A stretch of DNA of 64,000 bases, from the NCBI GenBank assembly GCA_003586115.2, contig QVOM02000021.1, positions 8,198,248-8,262,247 of the forward strand. The letters run 5' to 3'. Position 1 is the stretch's first letter, and every line of letters begins with the position of its first letter. This document shows, one piece after another, positions 1-11,871 of this stretch. The notes below the pieces were generated by a model. The model was not told the origin of the DNA and searched no databases. It was given only the letters and a program-made list of their open reading frames with translations. Position numbers and translations under genes: made by a program. The DNA comes from Salvator merianae. Its lineage: Eukaryota > Chordata > Lepidosauria > Squamata > Teiidae.

Positions 1-324
1 CTACAGGCTGGTAGTTGAATAAATGCTTCAGACTCTCCAGCTGAAATCCATTGAAGTTGGAAGCACTTATCATTGGACAGACTCTGTTCACTGTATTCTA
101 AAGAAAGATTTATCAGTTAGTGCACCATGAACCTATTTCGTACTTAAGGCAGTGTCTACAGGTTCAGTGGTGTGAATTCAGAATCTGACATGCAGTGAGG
201 GAAAGAAAACAGCAATCATTCTGTACAGACACAATTATATAGCCATAGGCTGCCTCCAGATGGTGAGAGGAAAATGTGAGTGCTTATTTGCTACTCACTA
301 TTTCCTCTCGCGGTCCCTTCCAGA

Positions 325-821
325 CAGCAACAAAAATCAACCTGGATAGCTTTAAGAATACATTGGACAGATTCATGGAGGTCACGTGTATCAAGGGCTA
401 CTAGAATGGATGCCTGGGTACTGCCTCCAGGGTGGACAGGCAGGATGCTTCTAAAGGCCATTTGCAGGGAGCTGAGAGCAGGGGAAGGTTTTGGCTTTTT
501 TTTTTTGTTTGAGAAGGCCAGAAGCAATTGGTGGGCCACTATGTGAAACAGGATACTGGACTAGATGGGCTGAGGCCTGATCCAACAGAGCTTCTGTTAG
601 GTTTTTATCTAGAATGGATGCCTGGGTAGCAGCTCCAGGTTGGACAGACAAGCAGAATGCCTGTAAAGGCCATTTGTAGTGAGTCTAGAGCAGATGAAGG
701 TTTTGCCTTTGTCTTCTGCTTGCAAATGCCCTGAGGCAATTGGTGGGCCACTGTGTGAAACAGGATGCTGGACTAGATGGGCCATGGCCTGATCCAGCAG
801 GGCTCTTTTTATGTTCTTATG
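325..821 (+). mobile_element. CR1-type LINE 3' end with internal 208-bp tandem duplication
   Basis: Shows the CR1-like 3' terminal text (CAACCTGGATAGCTTTAAGA, ATTGGTGGGCCACTGTGTGA, CTGGACTAGATGGGCC, ending near ATGTTCTTATG). The last part is present twice in tandem, at 401-608 and 609-821. Non-coding. Confidence 0.75.
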
Positions 822-829
822 ACAGTGGG

Positions 830-985
830 GTATCTATTTAGCCTGGCCTTTGACTAAGGAACTGCTTCCTCTCCCCTCTTTCAGGTTTATTGTTTTTAAT
901 GTGTCCATTTTATATTTTTTTATTGCTGTAACCCACCCAGAGATCTTTGAGTCTGGTGTGGGTTAGAAATGCAAATAATAAGCAA
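830..985 (+). mobile_element. L2-clade LINE 3' tail
   Basis: Resembles the better copy at 39295-39705: a GCCTTTGACTAAGGAACTGC block, then ATTGCTGTAACCCACCCAGA and a short A/T tail. Only the 3' end is present. The stretch up to about 1155 holds nothing else I recognise. Confidence 0.6.
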
Positions 986-1199
986 ACATCGTGGAGCAAG
1001 TGTAGGCACTTATCTGTCTCCAAGCTTGTTCATGTAATGGTGACACAGCTATTTCTGGGTATTTTGCGCATGAATGGTGGCCAATTTCAGCCCTGTGCAT
1101 GTGCGAGGTCATTTTCTCCAGCAAAGAACCCATCAGCTGAACTTCCAGACAGGTAGGTTATAGCGCTATTCCAGGAAAATTCACATTGAGATTGGTTTT

Positions 1200-1320
1200 T
1201 TCCAGATTAGGATATAGCGGGATTTCTCATCCATATCATGTGGCTATATTGGAGTTGCCACACATACATGGCAATCCCAACATAGCCATGACATAATTGT
1301 GCAGCTATAGTTATAAAGCT
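1200..1320. repeat. Palindromic MITE-like repeat
   Basis: Contains GTTGCCACACATACATGGCA followed by ATCCCAACATAGCC, shared with 38385-38475 (GCCACAGACATGTGTGGCAA, then CAACATAGCC). The core is self-complementary. A short nonautonomous DNA element is the likely explanation. Confidence 0.45.
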
Positions 1321-1475
1321 GGAAGTGTAGCTTAATGACAGAGCCTGGAAATCAGAACATGTGACGTTCAATCTGCAGCATTTTACTAGAAGAAAGTAAT
1401 AGCAAACCACTTTGGTATACGCCAAGAAAACCGCATGGATGAGTCAAACAAGTGTCAGCCTTGACTTGATGGTAT
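1321..1475 (+). mobile_element. tRNA-derived SINE
   Basis: Head GTGTAGCTTAATGACAGAGC resembles a tRNA A-box region, followed by a degenerate B box and the body GCAAACCACTTTGGTATACG and GCCAAGAAAACCGCATGGAT. The same family occurs on the minus strand at 12841-13015, 27568-27745 and 62869-63025. Confidence 0.6.
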
Positions 1476-1479
1476 CAAA

Positions 1480-2400
1480 GCTAGATTTACTAACAAAAGC
1501 TAGATATAGCAACAAAAAATTGCTAAAATCTTTCAGAAGTATCCTCTGCTAGTAAAAGAAACAGAAAATGAGGGTTAGTTTCTTGAAAGCTTATTTGAGG
1601 TATCAGAAGGATGAATGCAAAATTTGATAAATGTATAGATGTATTAAGTAAAGAAGATTTCCACATCCCAGTCTATTATCAGCCCTTTCTTAGGATTTTT
1701 AACACTCCAAAACTTAAAAAGCAAGAGAAGTGTACCCTTCACTATGACCCAATAGTACAGTTGGGAGTAAGGAAGATCACAGAATAAACCATGCAGCACA
1801 CCTCTTTTAAGTGTACATCAGTTAAGGATTTATTGTCACAACACCACAATTATTTTTGTATTGATTCTAAGTTTTCATTGTTGTTTGTCTTGTTTACTGT
1901 ATTATTAAAAATTGATTAATGGGGGGGGGGGAAAGCAAGAGAAGAGTAAGGATGAGCAAGCATACCTGCTGATGGAACAAGTGCAAAGCAAAAACTAAAG
2001 CAACGTCTTCCTAAATAAATAGTAAAGTCTCCTAAAATCTTTGGGACAGGATACCAAAGGTAACATAGCCTCTGTATTCGTACTTCTAAAGGGGAATGGA
2101 TCAGTATAGCAAAAGACAGAGTTAGTTTTAATTGTTAATCATCCTGAGACTGTTTTATAAGGGAAACACACTTTTCCTACAAAAGAAACACCATCAGCTG
2201 GAACAAACAGGGAAAATGGACAGTGTATGCCACACATCACACTCTCTATTTGGCATTAAAACAGATAAATTAAATGGTTCTAATGTGAATGTGCTAGTAC
2301 TGTGTCACTCAGTCTGCATACTCCATCTACAATTATCATGTAGGAAAAGTAGGAAGCAAACCATCACATTTGCCTACATAATATGCACAATTTTGAACAG
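1480..2400. other. Intergenic, no gene recognised
   Basis: AT-rich unique-looking DNA with a 10-12 base poly-G run near 1921. No exon-like frame with splice sites and no recognised repeat. Confidence 0.5.
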
Positions 2401-2404
2401 GCAA

Positions 2405-3440
2405 GTTTATTTATTTATTGTAGTATTCAGTCCTTCAGGGTCCCAGGGCAGGTCAAAACAGTAAAAAGATAAAATCTGAAATAGTTAAAGCATAATTAAA
2501 ATAAAGTATAAAACACAGCCCTCCCTCCTCCCCCCTGGCAAGACTACAGGGAAGCTAACCCTCGAAAGCATGGGTGAAGAGGTATGATTTAACCATGCAC
2601 CAGAAACCATATAGTGTTGATGACTGGCGAATCTCTGCAGAGAGGCTGTTCCAAAGTCTGGGAGGCCACCACAGAAAAAGCGCTCTTGCACACTGCAATC
2701 TCTTGCACCTATGGGGGCAGCAGAACACAAGAAGGCCCTCACTTTGTGATCTTAAGGCATGTGCGGGTCTATATAAGAGAAGGCACTCCTTCAGGTATTC
2801 AGGGCCGGAGCCATTTAGGGCTTTATATATGGGTGTTGTGCTTCCAGGGAGCATTATATTTTAAATATGTTTTCAGAATTGTCTATATATTTTATCTGTT
2901 TATTATTGTGACCAGGCCTGGAACTTTTTGATGAAGGACAGAAAGGATATAAATTCATAATTAAATAAATAAATAAAGGTCAACACCTGGAATTGGTCTC
3001 AATAGCAAATTGGTAACAATGCAGTTCCTTCATGATTGGTAAGAAAGTCCTGTCAACAGCTTCTGGATCATCTTCAAGTGTAACCCTATGATGAGTGCAT
3101 TATAATATTCTAGTGGGGAGGTAATCATAGCATGGATCACTGTAGCCAAGTTGCCCCTACCAGAAAAAGCTGGAAATGAAGAACTAGCTGGAGCTGGAGG
3201 TAAGCACTCCTGATTACAGCTGCCACATGAAACTCAAGTCTAAAATAATCCAAGAGCACCCCTAAATCGCGCACCAGTTCTTTCTGGAGCAAGAAAGCCC
3301 CATCCAGAACTGGATGCTACTTAACCTCCTGGACTCTGGACCCCATGACAAACAGAACCTCATCTCATCTGGATTCAGCTCCCATTCGTTGGTTCACATC
3401 CAGCCCATTACTGCCTGCAGGCAACGATCAAGCATCTAGG
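2405..3440 (-). mobile_element. L2-clade LINE 3' half, minus strand, with nested insertion
   Basis: Reading leftwards, the broken frame includes LRSQSEGLL, LWNSLSAEIRQS and KSYLFTHAFEG, which is the L2-type C-terminal text (LWNSLPxEIR...KTYLF). Its 3' tail lies at 2405-2470. It is interrupted at about 2830-2980 by a plus-strand tail ending in (AAAT)n. Several stops, so inactive. Confidence 0.7.
2830..2980 (+). mobile_element. L2-type 3' tail nested in the minus-strand L2
   Basis: Opposite-orientation tail (TTATTATTGTGACCAGGCCT ... GGATATAAATTC, AAATAAATAAATAAA). The minus-strand L2 resumes immediately after it with ACACCTGGAATTGGTC. Confidence 0.5.
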
Positions 3441-3935
3441 TTGCCGCATCATGTGACTCAGAGCTGGGTTTCACCAGCATGTGCTATTTCAGAGTTGAGT
3501 GAGGGAGCAGAGCAGACCCAACCCAACATCTAAAATGTGCCTATGAATCTGAAGAAGGTGTGTGCGAAACGGCACTGGAAAAAGGGGCAGAGGCACTGGA
3601 AATAGCGAGCAACCGGCAGCAGCGCTTCATGAGAGATAAAATTTGCCCCCACTTCCTCTATCACCACAATTTCCTCCTCTCTGTCCTCCCCAGCCTCTCA
3701 TTTTCCATAGCTGCCAGGAGGAAGGCAGATGGGCTGGCTTGATCTTTCCCCTCCTAAGCACTGTAAGTTTAATTTTAAATTCTAACAATTATTTATGAGT
3801 GATTTTATTCAGTTCAGTCTCATTTTTAACCTGTTTGTCTTGCTTGTATCCCTTGAATAAACTACAGGTAAATAAATAAACAAAATATGTCTCTCTCTCT
3901 CCCTCCTCTACTGGGGAAGAGAACGTAAGAATCTC
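3440..3935. other. Intergenic, with a weak L2-like tail
   Basis: No host gene recognised. At 3800-3885 there is a T-rich stretch, AACCTGTTTGTC, and an AAATAAATAAAC tail that looks like an eroded LINE/SINE 3' end, followed by a CT-rich run. Confidence 0.4.
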
Positions 3936-3939
3936 AACT

Positions 3940-4231
3940 CAGGGTGTGATCAGACGGGCTAATTCGGGCAACTTCCAGTCGCTCAGAGGGCGGGCATGCC
4001 AAACTGGAAGCTCGTAGCTTCATCTTCACGTCGCCCCGAGGTCCCGTCGCAGCGACTTTTCCTACAGTCGCTTCTCAGTAGCTCTTGGAGCGACGCTTTT
4101 TCTGAACGCTCGTAGCCGGCAGAAAAGTCGCTGCCACGGGGCCTCGGGGCGACGTGAAGACGATCCGTTTGGAATGCCCGCCCTCTGAGCGACCAGAATT
4201 CGCCCGAATTAGCCTGTCTGATCACACCCTC
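3940..4231. mobile_element. 290-bp near-perfect foldback MITE, CpG-rich
   Basis: The two halves are reverse complements over almost their full length: left AGGGTGTGATCAGACGGGCT, right ends AGCCTGTCTGATCACACCCT. Inner arms share CGCTCAGAGGGCGGGCAT and TTCACGTCGCCCCGAGG. No transposase. Open frames across it on either strand are palindrome by-products. No clear target-site duplication seen. Confidence 0.8.
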
Positions 4232-4239
4232 AGACTCCT

Positions 4240-5290
4240 TCCCTTCCATCTTTTTTTGTGGAGATAGACTGTGCAAGCGCATGAGGGTGGAATGAGTGCA
4301 GTTTTAATTTCCCATCTGCCTTTTCCCTAATATGCCTTTTTTATGCGCCATAGGTCACGACGCACATGCAGTCTGTCCCTGCAGCTGTTCACATGCTCTT
4401 TTCTCATCCAGTTCCTATATGGTCCCCCTACCACCACCTTGCATGCATTTACAATGGAGATGGATGTCCAGCCAAAATTGTGCGAGCAGTGGCAACAAAT
4501 GAGGGTTCCTCTTGAGCCAGCGGCACACCCTGCCAGTTCATTTCCTTCTGGGTCTTCCTCCCAGCCACTGCTGGGAGTTTTCCCCGCTACTCTCGTGCAC
4601 ATTTGGAAAAATTTTGGAATTATGTAATCGAAGCTCCCAATTCTTCTTATCCAATCAAAGTTTTGGATTCTGCTTCTCTGATCAACCAACACTTTGGATT
4701 CTGCTTTCATGGTTATGTGATTAACTGAAGCTTTGGATTTGTCTGCTACATATTTTTAAAAAAATCCACGGGGGGAGCAGACCCACCCATGGAAAATACA
4801 TTTCTCTTGCTCTTCCAATTGCTGTTCCCAAAGGGCCTGAGAGCACAAAGCCTTTTCAGGACACCCACCCCACATCAAATATGTGGCACCTTCTCTGGCC
4901 TTCTGCATGGATTGCGATGCAAAACCTTTACTTTTTCCCCCCACATGTGGATGCAACCACAACTTCAGACAAAGGCTTGTATTTACAGCTTCCATGCCTG
5001 CCTCTTGGTGCCGCTGCACATCATTTCCCACTCCGCATTCACATCCAGCCGTTGGAGCACAGCACTGCGCCTGCTCTGCCAGATTCCCTGCAGCAGCAGC
5101 TTGTACGTGAGGAGCCTAGCAGCGTTTTGCTGTTGTTCAGAAGAGATGGTAGGACCATTTAGCAGTGGCGATGATGACGCATATGATACCGTAAGTGTTA
5201 CAGGAAGATGTACTTTAGCTGAGTAGGCAGCAGGAGCCTACAGATCAGAGCAGGGTGTAGAGAAGTCATGGGGAGACGTCCATGCAGATC
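4240..5290. other. Intergenic, no gene recognised
   Basis: Several open frames of 70-145 codons exist on both strands but overlap each other, lack homology that I recognise and lack convincing splice structure. Treated as chance frames in pyrimidine-rich DNA. Confidence 0.5.
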
Positions 5291-5294
5291 TGTC

Positions 5295-5391
5295 TGGGAT
5301 GGTTTGGTGAATCTTGCATGAGCAGGGGGTTGGACTCGATGACCCTGGAGGTCCCTTCCAACTCTATGATTCTGTGATTCTATGATTCTAT
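5295..5391 (+). mobile_element. CR1 LINE 3' end
   Basis: Classic CR1 terminus: GGTTGGACTCGATGACCCTG, GAGGTCCCTTCCAACTC, then ATTCTRTG octamer repeats. Confidence 0.9.
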
Positions 5392-5562
5392 TATCTTTGC
5401 CCTCCCTCACTGCTCTCTTATGCCAATCAGCCAGCTGCCCCTGAAGAACCTACATGGTTATAACCACGAGATCATTTTGTTTAAGGGTAAAGTGTGAGAG
5501 TTTAAGGGATTCCCAGCATGGCTAGCTCTCTCGTTCCTTCATTCCTTATACCTTCTTCAACC

Positions 5563-5855
5563 AAGGGCGGCTCCAGACAGCAAGAGAAAATTGTGGGATC
5601 TTCTGTAGATCCTGCAATTGCCTCTTGCTGCCACTGCCAGATGGCAGGAGGCAATCCTGGGACAATTCCAGGCTCTTGCTTCTTCTGCTGGCTCTCTGCA
5701 TTATCATGGCTGTTCAAAAATACCTGGATATTGGCAAGTACCCACCCACTTCCCTTTATTTCTCCCCCCCACCCCGTGCTTGCTAGCATCAAGGTATTTT
5801 TGAACTGCCATGATAATGCAAGGAGCTGGCAGATGAGGAAAGAGCCCAGGATCAG
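5563..5855. mobile_element. Foldback element with ~70-bp arms
   Basis: Arms at about 5669-5740 and 5778-5850 are reverse complements (left CTGCATTATCATGGCTGTTC, right GAACTGCCATGATAATGCA). The preceding stretch (CGGCTCCAGACAGCAAGAG ... CTGCCAGATGGCAG) is shared with 38007-38097, so this is a dispersed family. Confidence 0.65.
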
Positions 5856-6514
5856 AAACTCTATTACAAGAAATTAGGAATGCCATACATTATATTTTAG
5901 TCAGTATGAGATGCAGTGGGAATTGCCAGTGTGTAAGTATCCAGTCAATATTGCATAGTTTTACTGTATTAATGCTGCAGTTCCTCTTCCATGTTTATGC
6001 TCATTCTAACATAATTTTAAAATAAGCTTACTAAAAGAGCCTTGCACAATAGTCCTGAAGAGTAGACCTGTCACTGTATCAAAGGCAGTTTCTGCACTGC
6101 CTTTTATTTTAGAACAAATTCCAGAATAAAGGGCAGCAGTCTGCACACTACTGTGTATTAGGCCAAGCGCTGCTCCACATCATGCTTTATCTGGATTAGA
6201 CGATGAGTGGACTAGATTAGGGCACCAAAAATGGCACTCTAGCCCAAGATAGTTGTAGATCTCAATGTCCAATATTCTGTGAGGGACCCTTTTCAGCAGT
6301 GTTCCAGGAAGCACCACCAGAAATGGGTCCACCACAAAACTAGTCATGCCAAAAACTGCTGGTTCTCCAGAGGTCTGGAGCAGGTCAGGTTGCCCAAATG
6401 CAGACAGTCCTGTCCTGCTCCAGAGACAACCTGTGCCTGCTTAGGATGGGTTGCTTGTTGTGGGATGAGGTGATCCACCCTGTCCTGGAACAAAAGAACA
6501 AGTCCAGAAAGGGC

Positions 6515-6605
6515 CAGAGAGTCCTGTGGAAACTTAAAGAATAGCAAACTTCATATGGCAGAAACTTTCACGAGCCAGATCTCTTTTGATCAGATACAGC
6601 ATGTA
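6515..6605 (+). repeat. Fragment of a dispersed repeat
   Basis: AGTCCTGTGGAAACTTAAAG, then AATAGCAAACTTCATATGGC and CTTTCACGAGCC resembles a common reptile interspersed repeat (CCTGTGGCACCTTAAAGACT...). A related head may be at 52796-52870. Class not determined. Confidence 0.45.
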
Positions 6606-6609
6606 AAGG

Positions 6610-9600
6610 CATAAGTATCCTGCAGGCAGAGAAGGAAAAAAAAACTTTTGCTTTTTTAACAAATTGAGGCAAAAAGAATCAAGCAACAGAATAGTTGCTG
6701 CAATATAATAGCACCATGCACCAATGCTTGCAGAATGTAATCAAATTAATAGAAAGTGGCCATTATATGAGAACACATCATTTGTTCATCTAGCCCATTA
6801 TGGCCTGCTTTTAATGGCACCAGTTCTCTGTGGTCTCAATACAACCGATTAGCTAATCTTTTTCATGCAAAATATGTTCTCTTCCACTGTATTGTGGTCT
6901 TTCATGGTTGAATCAGTGTGGTTTGTCCTATCCTGGCTGAAAAGTCATTGGTGATAAATAGGCTTATGTAAATAAACAGCTAAAAGGGGGCAATTACCAG
7001 GGATGAAAAATAATACACTCCAAGAGAAGTCTAAGCATAATTTCCTTTAGTCAAGACACTGTTGTTTCTCTAAAAGTTAGGAATGATTTATTGGCCTGAA
7101 CCTTTGCCTGGCATTGCAACTGGAAATAGCAACCCTTGGGACACATGACAAAGAACTTTAAAAGGCTCCTGGTGATGGAACACCAAATTATGCACAGTAA
7201 TTGAAATGAAACACAGACTCCATTTTTTATAATGTATGCGGGGCTATGGTCATAGTATCTCAGGGCTATTCAATTCTCATGTTTTAAGCATGGTTTTAGT
7301 TCTTTTACTTAAAGATATACAAGCACTGTTCTAATGTTTTACTCACTAATGAGCTTATAGCATTCCTGCCAAAGATTATGAGTATGGTGCAACAGATAAA
7401 TCCTTTTACTAATTCCTGACAACTTTTTTTTTAAAACTTACAGAAATTAAATTGCTTTTAAATACTTCACAGATAGAGGTTTGTGCTGCTTTGGGGCTCT
7501 ATGCCAAATGAATGTTAAATTTGTTCAGTTAAATAGAAGTCCTGTGATTTAGACTGTGATGGAAGAAAGAAGGGAAGACACCCAAATTAGGAAGAACAGT
7601 AAAGGCAATCTTTGCGGTAGAGATGTTCCTTCCATTTAAGTTCCCCTTCACTCATTTGTAAAAGAAAATCTCCTGATTTTCTACTTATCTGAATGTTTGT
7701 CATTTGCCTCTTCTCCACTTCTCTTGGTGGATTGGGAAGTAAATGGCCTAGCTACCAGCATTAATAAAAGTCACAAAGTATGTAAAGTAAATGGAGCTTT
7801 GACCTAGGCTTAGACAATGCCTGTAAAGATGGGAGAACAAAGAGTATCATCTGATATTGCATACATGTAGAAATGACTGTTTGCCATGTTCTTTGCAACC
7901 TTTATTTTGGTTTCTAATGAACTCTCCTTGCAAAAGAAACAAAGGCTTTGTTTTTCTTTTTCAATCATCAAACTATTTTTTTCCCAGCAAGGAGAAAGGC
8001 TTCTTTTTGGGGGATAATGCCACTGCTGTCACATTCTTATTAAAGTGGGATTTAAACCTGATAAGAACATCTGATTAATAGTTGATGCATCTTCCCAGAA
8101 TGATTTAATGCAATGGGAAAAGGTGTAGATCAGGAAATAAAGATCATGTTCTCTTTTATTTGTCTTTCTGAAAATAGCCTGAAGCTTCCACAATGTCTTT
8201 CCCATGCCCATAACTGAGAACTGACCTACACAAAGGGTTAGCTTTGAGCTCCAAATTTGAACTGGGAAATCTTCCAGCAGACTTTCCCTCTCTTGATCTT
8301 GGCTCTGAAGCATGAAAGAGGGAGAAATTCTGAGTGGACAAGCATGGTATCAGGCATCTTTCCTAGCCTGGATCTGAGCTAGCAGCTTGGGGTGATTCGC
8401 AGTGAGATCCAAGAATTGATGTGTGGGTTCTAATATCTCTAGTGGTTTGACCACTGAGGGACTTCTCATGAATAGTTCAAAAGTTTATTGAAGTCCATTC
8501 CTCTCTTTTCTTCTCTGCCAGGACACAAGTATACAGCTATAGGGCCACACTGCTGAATTGTAAGTCAGTCAGAAATATGGTGCACTGGAACTTTAACAGA
8601 GAGCCTTGATTTTCCCTTTTGACCTTTTAAAACTCAAACTTTCTTCTCCTCAGAAAACTTTGAAGAAGCTTACCAGTCCCTTTGAACGAGAGAGAAAACT
8701 TCAGGACAGTTATTATTCCATTAAAATTCAGCATCTTCCATCTGAGAACCAGCAATTTGAGCCAAAAAGGGGAGATTTTGGCTGGGTCAGTGCCAATTTC
8801 TTGGTGCTACCAGGACAACTGATATTAGAGATCACAAGGTTAGGGATGAGAGGTAGGAATGCCAGTTGATTATTTTTGGGAGAGTTGAAGATCTGTTATA
8901 GAGGGGAATAAAGAGGCTTTACCTACTTAGTCAAAGCCTACTTGAATGTTAGAGCGAAATTTTTGGCATCTTCAAGTCTGGGTGGCTTGAAAATAGTATT
9001 ATGCTATTTCATGGAAGTCAGGACATCAATGATTATTAGCTCTGATGGCAGTAGGAGATGGTATGTCTCAGCTGCTGGGAGGCTGCTGTTACTGGCCATG
9101 GTCTAGATGTGGGGAAATTAGCTAGTCTAACCATGAAACCCAACAAAATCTTTAGTGCTTTAATAACGATTAAAACAATGCAAGCACAAGGCAAGATAGC
9201 CTCCAAAAGGCAGTTTCTTCAATAAAGAAAAGATTTTATTAAGAGAACAGCATCAAAAGAGGAAAATGGCAATTTCTGTTGGGCGCTGTACAAAGCACTT
9301 CAAAGAGATAAAACTACAAGCAAAAGGGAATCCCAATGAATGGCGTAGGTACAAAGCAAACCAAATAAGGAGTGGTAACCCAGCACGGGAAAAATATCTG
9401 AGGTGAACTTTGGCAGTTTGGAAGGCACAGAGAAGAGAAAGGAAAGAACCTGCCCTAAAAATAGTACGTAACCAGGAGCCTAACCTGCCACCAACTGCAT
9501 TTCAGTTGTATCTGAAATGCAGAACTAGAAAATATTTTGCTGTTCTCCCCCCACCCCCCAAGATCTCAGGCTTTTACTCTTTCTTTTCCCTGATATCTAC

Positions 9601-10850
9601 ACTTCAGAGATTCATGCTGTGTTGCCAAAGCTTCTGCTTTGCTCTGTTTGTCTAGATTTCATTATTTGTAGGCAAGTTAAGAACTGTTAACTAATTCCCA
9701 GAGGTAGTAAGGTTAAATTTAGTAGTTGACTTTTTATTACTGATTTTTTTCCCCCCATTCCTTTTCCCTTTACCTCCCAACATAAAACATTTCTTTGCAG
9801 TCTGAGCCTTGTCATCCTCCCTCTCCCCACCCCCCGGATAATTCCTCACCAGTTACATGTCTGTGCAAACCAAACCTATTGTTTTAAATATCCCAAAATG
9901 AAAGAACTCATAGTACACGTGTTTAGAAGTTGTTCCCATAACAAGCTGCTGATGGTCCCTATGTTAAATATAGGACAGCAGTGTAATGGTTATGGTTCAT
10001 GAAGTCATCAACTTAAAATCAATTGCTGAAACTCAGGTAACAGACATATATTAATAAACACAGAGTTAGACATAGGTCAACTCTACACCTTGTGGTGAGA
10101 CTGCCCTGGCAGTGTCCAGCGGTATGACCCTGGAAGTGGCCATTCCTGATCTGTTGTGATGACCAGTCAGCCATGCCACCCCCAAAAAACAATTAAGTGG
10201 ATGCACAATCCAGTTTATCAGTAGGATCAACTGAGGAATATATTTAGTGACAAATTCTAGACTCAGAAACAGAGTTTTTACAGTCCTTGTTTCCCACACA
10301 AATTGTTATCAGTCCGCATAATGTCATTCTTAGTACTCCAATTCCTACAGCACCTTCTAGCCTGCCTGCCACTAGCTGACAGGCTTGTCTGCATTAACTG
10401 ACACAGCCATGACTTTGATCTCAGTAACTCCTCCTGCTTCAGTCTGGGGCCTGCTGAATTCCCCAGGTGGGAGTGCCATTTCCCTTTCAGTCCATGGGAA
10501 ACTTGTAGGAAGGGAACATGGTAAATGTGACACTACTACAGCAGCCATCACCACACATACACATGTGCACCACCAATCTGGGGAAGATTTGGCAATTCAT
10601 CACCAGATCACTTTTGTGTGAGAGCTATTTAATGAACACCTTCATCCCAAGCATTCTGGCTGCTTCTGTGTAGCTGGAAGCTGATGACTTCCCCAGCTAC
10701 CCTCACAGTGGACCTCTATAAATTACAAAATGTAGGAGTGGTGACCTATAGAAACATCCACAGCCACATAACTGAGTTCCTGTTTTCTGGTATCCTAGTA
10801 TCCAACCAAACCCTGGTTGACAGTGGAGAACTTAGATCATTTCTGCATTT
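6610..10850. other. Intergenic, no gene recognised
   Basis: Mostly unique-looking AT-rich DNA with short poly-T and poly-C runs. No exon with acceptable frame and splice sites, and no repeat I can name with confidence. A purine-rich stretch with AATAAAG at 9222-9250 could be an eroded LTR but is not supported by termini. Confidence 0.4.
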
Positions 10851-10852
10851 AC

Positions 10853-11033
10853 AGCCCTTTCTGCACTTGGCCTTATTGTGGATTATATCCCGGAATAGGG
10901 ACCTGCCATCCACATGCTAGTGCAAGCTATAAAAGGTCTTGCCCAGGGTCTACCATAGTCTGCACTAGCATGCAGATGGCAGGTCTCTATTCTGAGATAT
11001 AATCTGGAATAAGTCCAAGTGCAGAAAGGCCCT
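10853..11033. mobile_element. Foldback MITE, GGCCTTTCTGCACT terminus family
   Basis: Left end GCCCTTTCTGCACTTGG, right end CCAAGTGCAGAAAGGCCCT. Arms extend inward through GGAATAGGGACCTGCCATC and GATGGCAGGTCTCTATTC to a central loop. Same family as 42477-42658. The termini resemble nonautonomous hAT elements. Confidence 0.75.
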
Positions 11034-11039
11034 ACCTTA

Positions 11040-11865
11040 ACTGGACTGTTCCAGCAAGACCAGGTGAAACTGAAGCAGTCCAGCAACTGAAGGGGGGCAG
11101 GCATATTGGAACAACATCTGCATTTGGACAACTGATTCAGTACAGCCCCCACGCCAGCCTTGGAGATCTCACAATCTTCAGAACCAGCCTCTGCAATCTC
11201 CTACGGGCAGGAACTAAAGTTCCTCGCTTCAGAGCCCCTGGGGGACCCATTGCAGTGGTGCAATTTGGTGAACCACCAAAATGGGTCCCCTGATAAACTA
11301 GAACATGGATGCACGTGCCAGGTTTGCACACTTCCACAGTCTGGTTTAGCAACCCCTGGATTGCTGGTAGACCTTTTAAAAAAGGTCTGCTAATATGCTG
11401 GACTAGGCAGCCATTTGGGGCCTCCTAGTCCGGTCTACACTCTGTTCAATGTGGATGGAGCCTACTAGCAGAAGATGTGGCCTCTCTGTTCCACACCACT
11501 GTGTGGAAGCAAAAGGCCCTGAAGGGAACTCTGCCATCTACTGGACCGGGAAAAAGGTAGGTGTGGAAAGGCACTGTGGAATCACTTCTTCCAGTATATC
11601 TTCCCCTCTAGCCCAGTTCCCATTTCACACTGCAAAATCCTTCTTCCTGAATGACACTCTTCACCATTCTTTACACAGCCTTGTCCTGATACAAACCCCA
11701 ACCCTCTTTCCCACTGTACTGAACTTTGTTACAATCCTTATAGCTAGTTGCAGAAGCCATTAGTATAGGAGACAGACAGAGTATACAGAGTATGAATAGA
11801 AATTTTCCTCCTTACACTAAAACTGTGTTTTTCTCTGAATGGTACAAATCAACGAAGGTAATTCC
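11040..11865. other. Intergenic, no gene recognised
   Basis: Contains scattered words related to the MITE family (GTGTGGAAAGGCACTG at about 11560) but no clear element borders and no host exon. Confidence 0.4.
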
Positions 11866-11871
11866 CTCTTT

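Noticed and set aside
3983..4282. CpG-rich frame that could suggest a second gene or CpG-island promoter
   Set aside because: The CpG-rich stretch is entirely a palindromic MITE; the frame reads one of its arms.
4327..5226. Overlapping frames of 90-145 codons on both strands
   Set aside because: No homology, mutually overlapping in several frames, and no plausible splice structure.
9222..9310. Possible LTR or polyadenylation region (AATAAAG, TTTTATTAAG)
   Set aside because: No matching termini or target duplication could be found.
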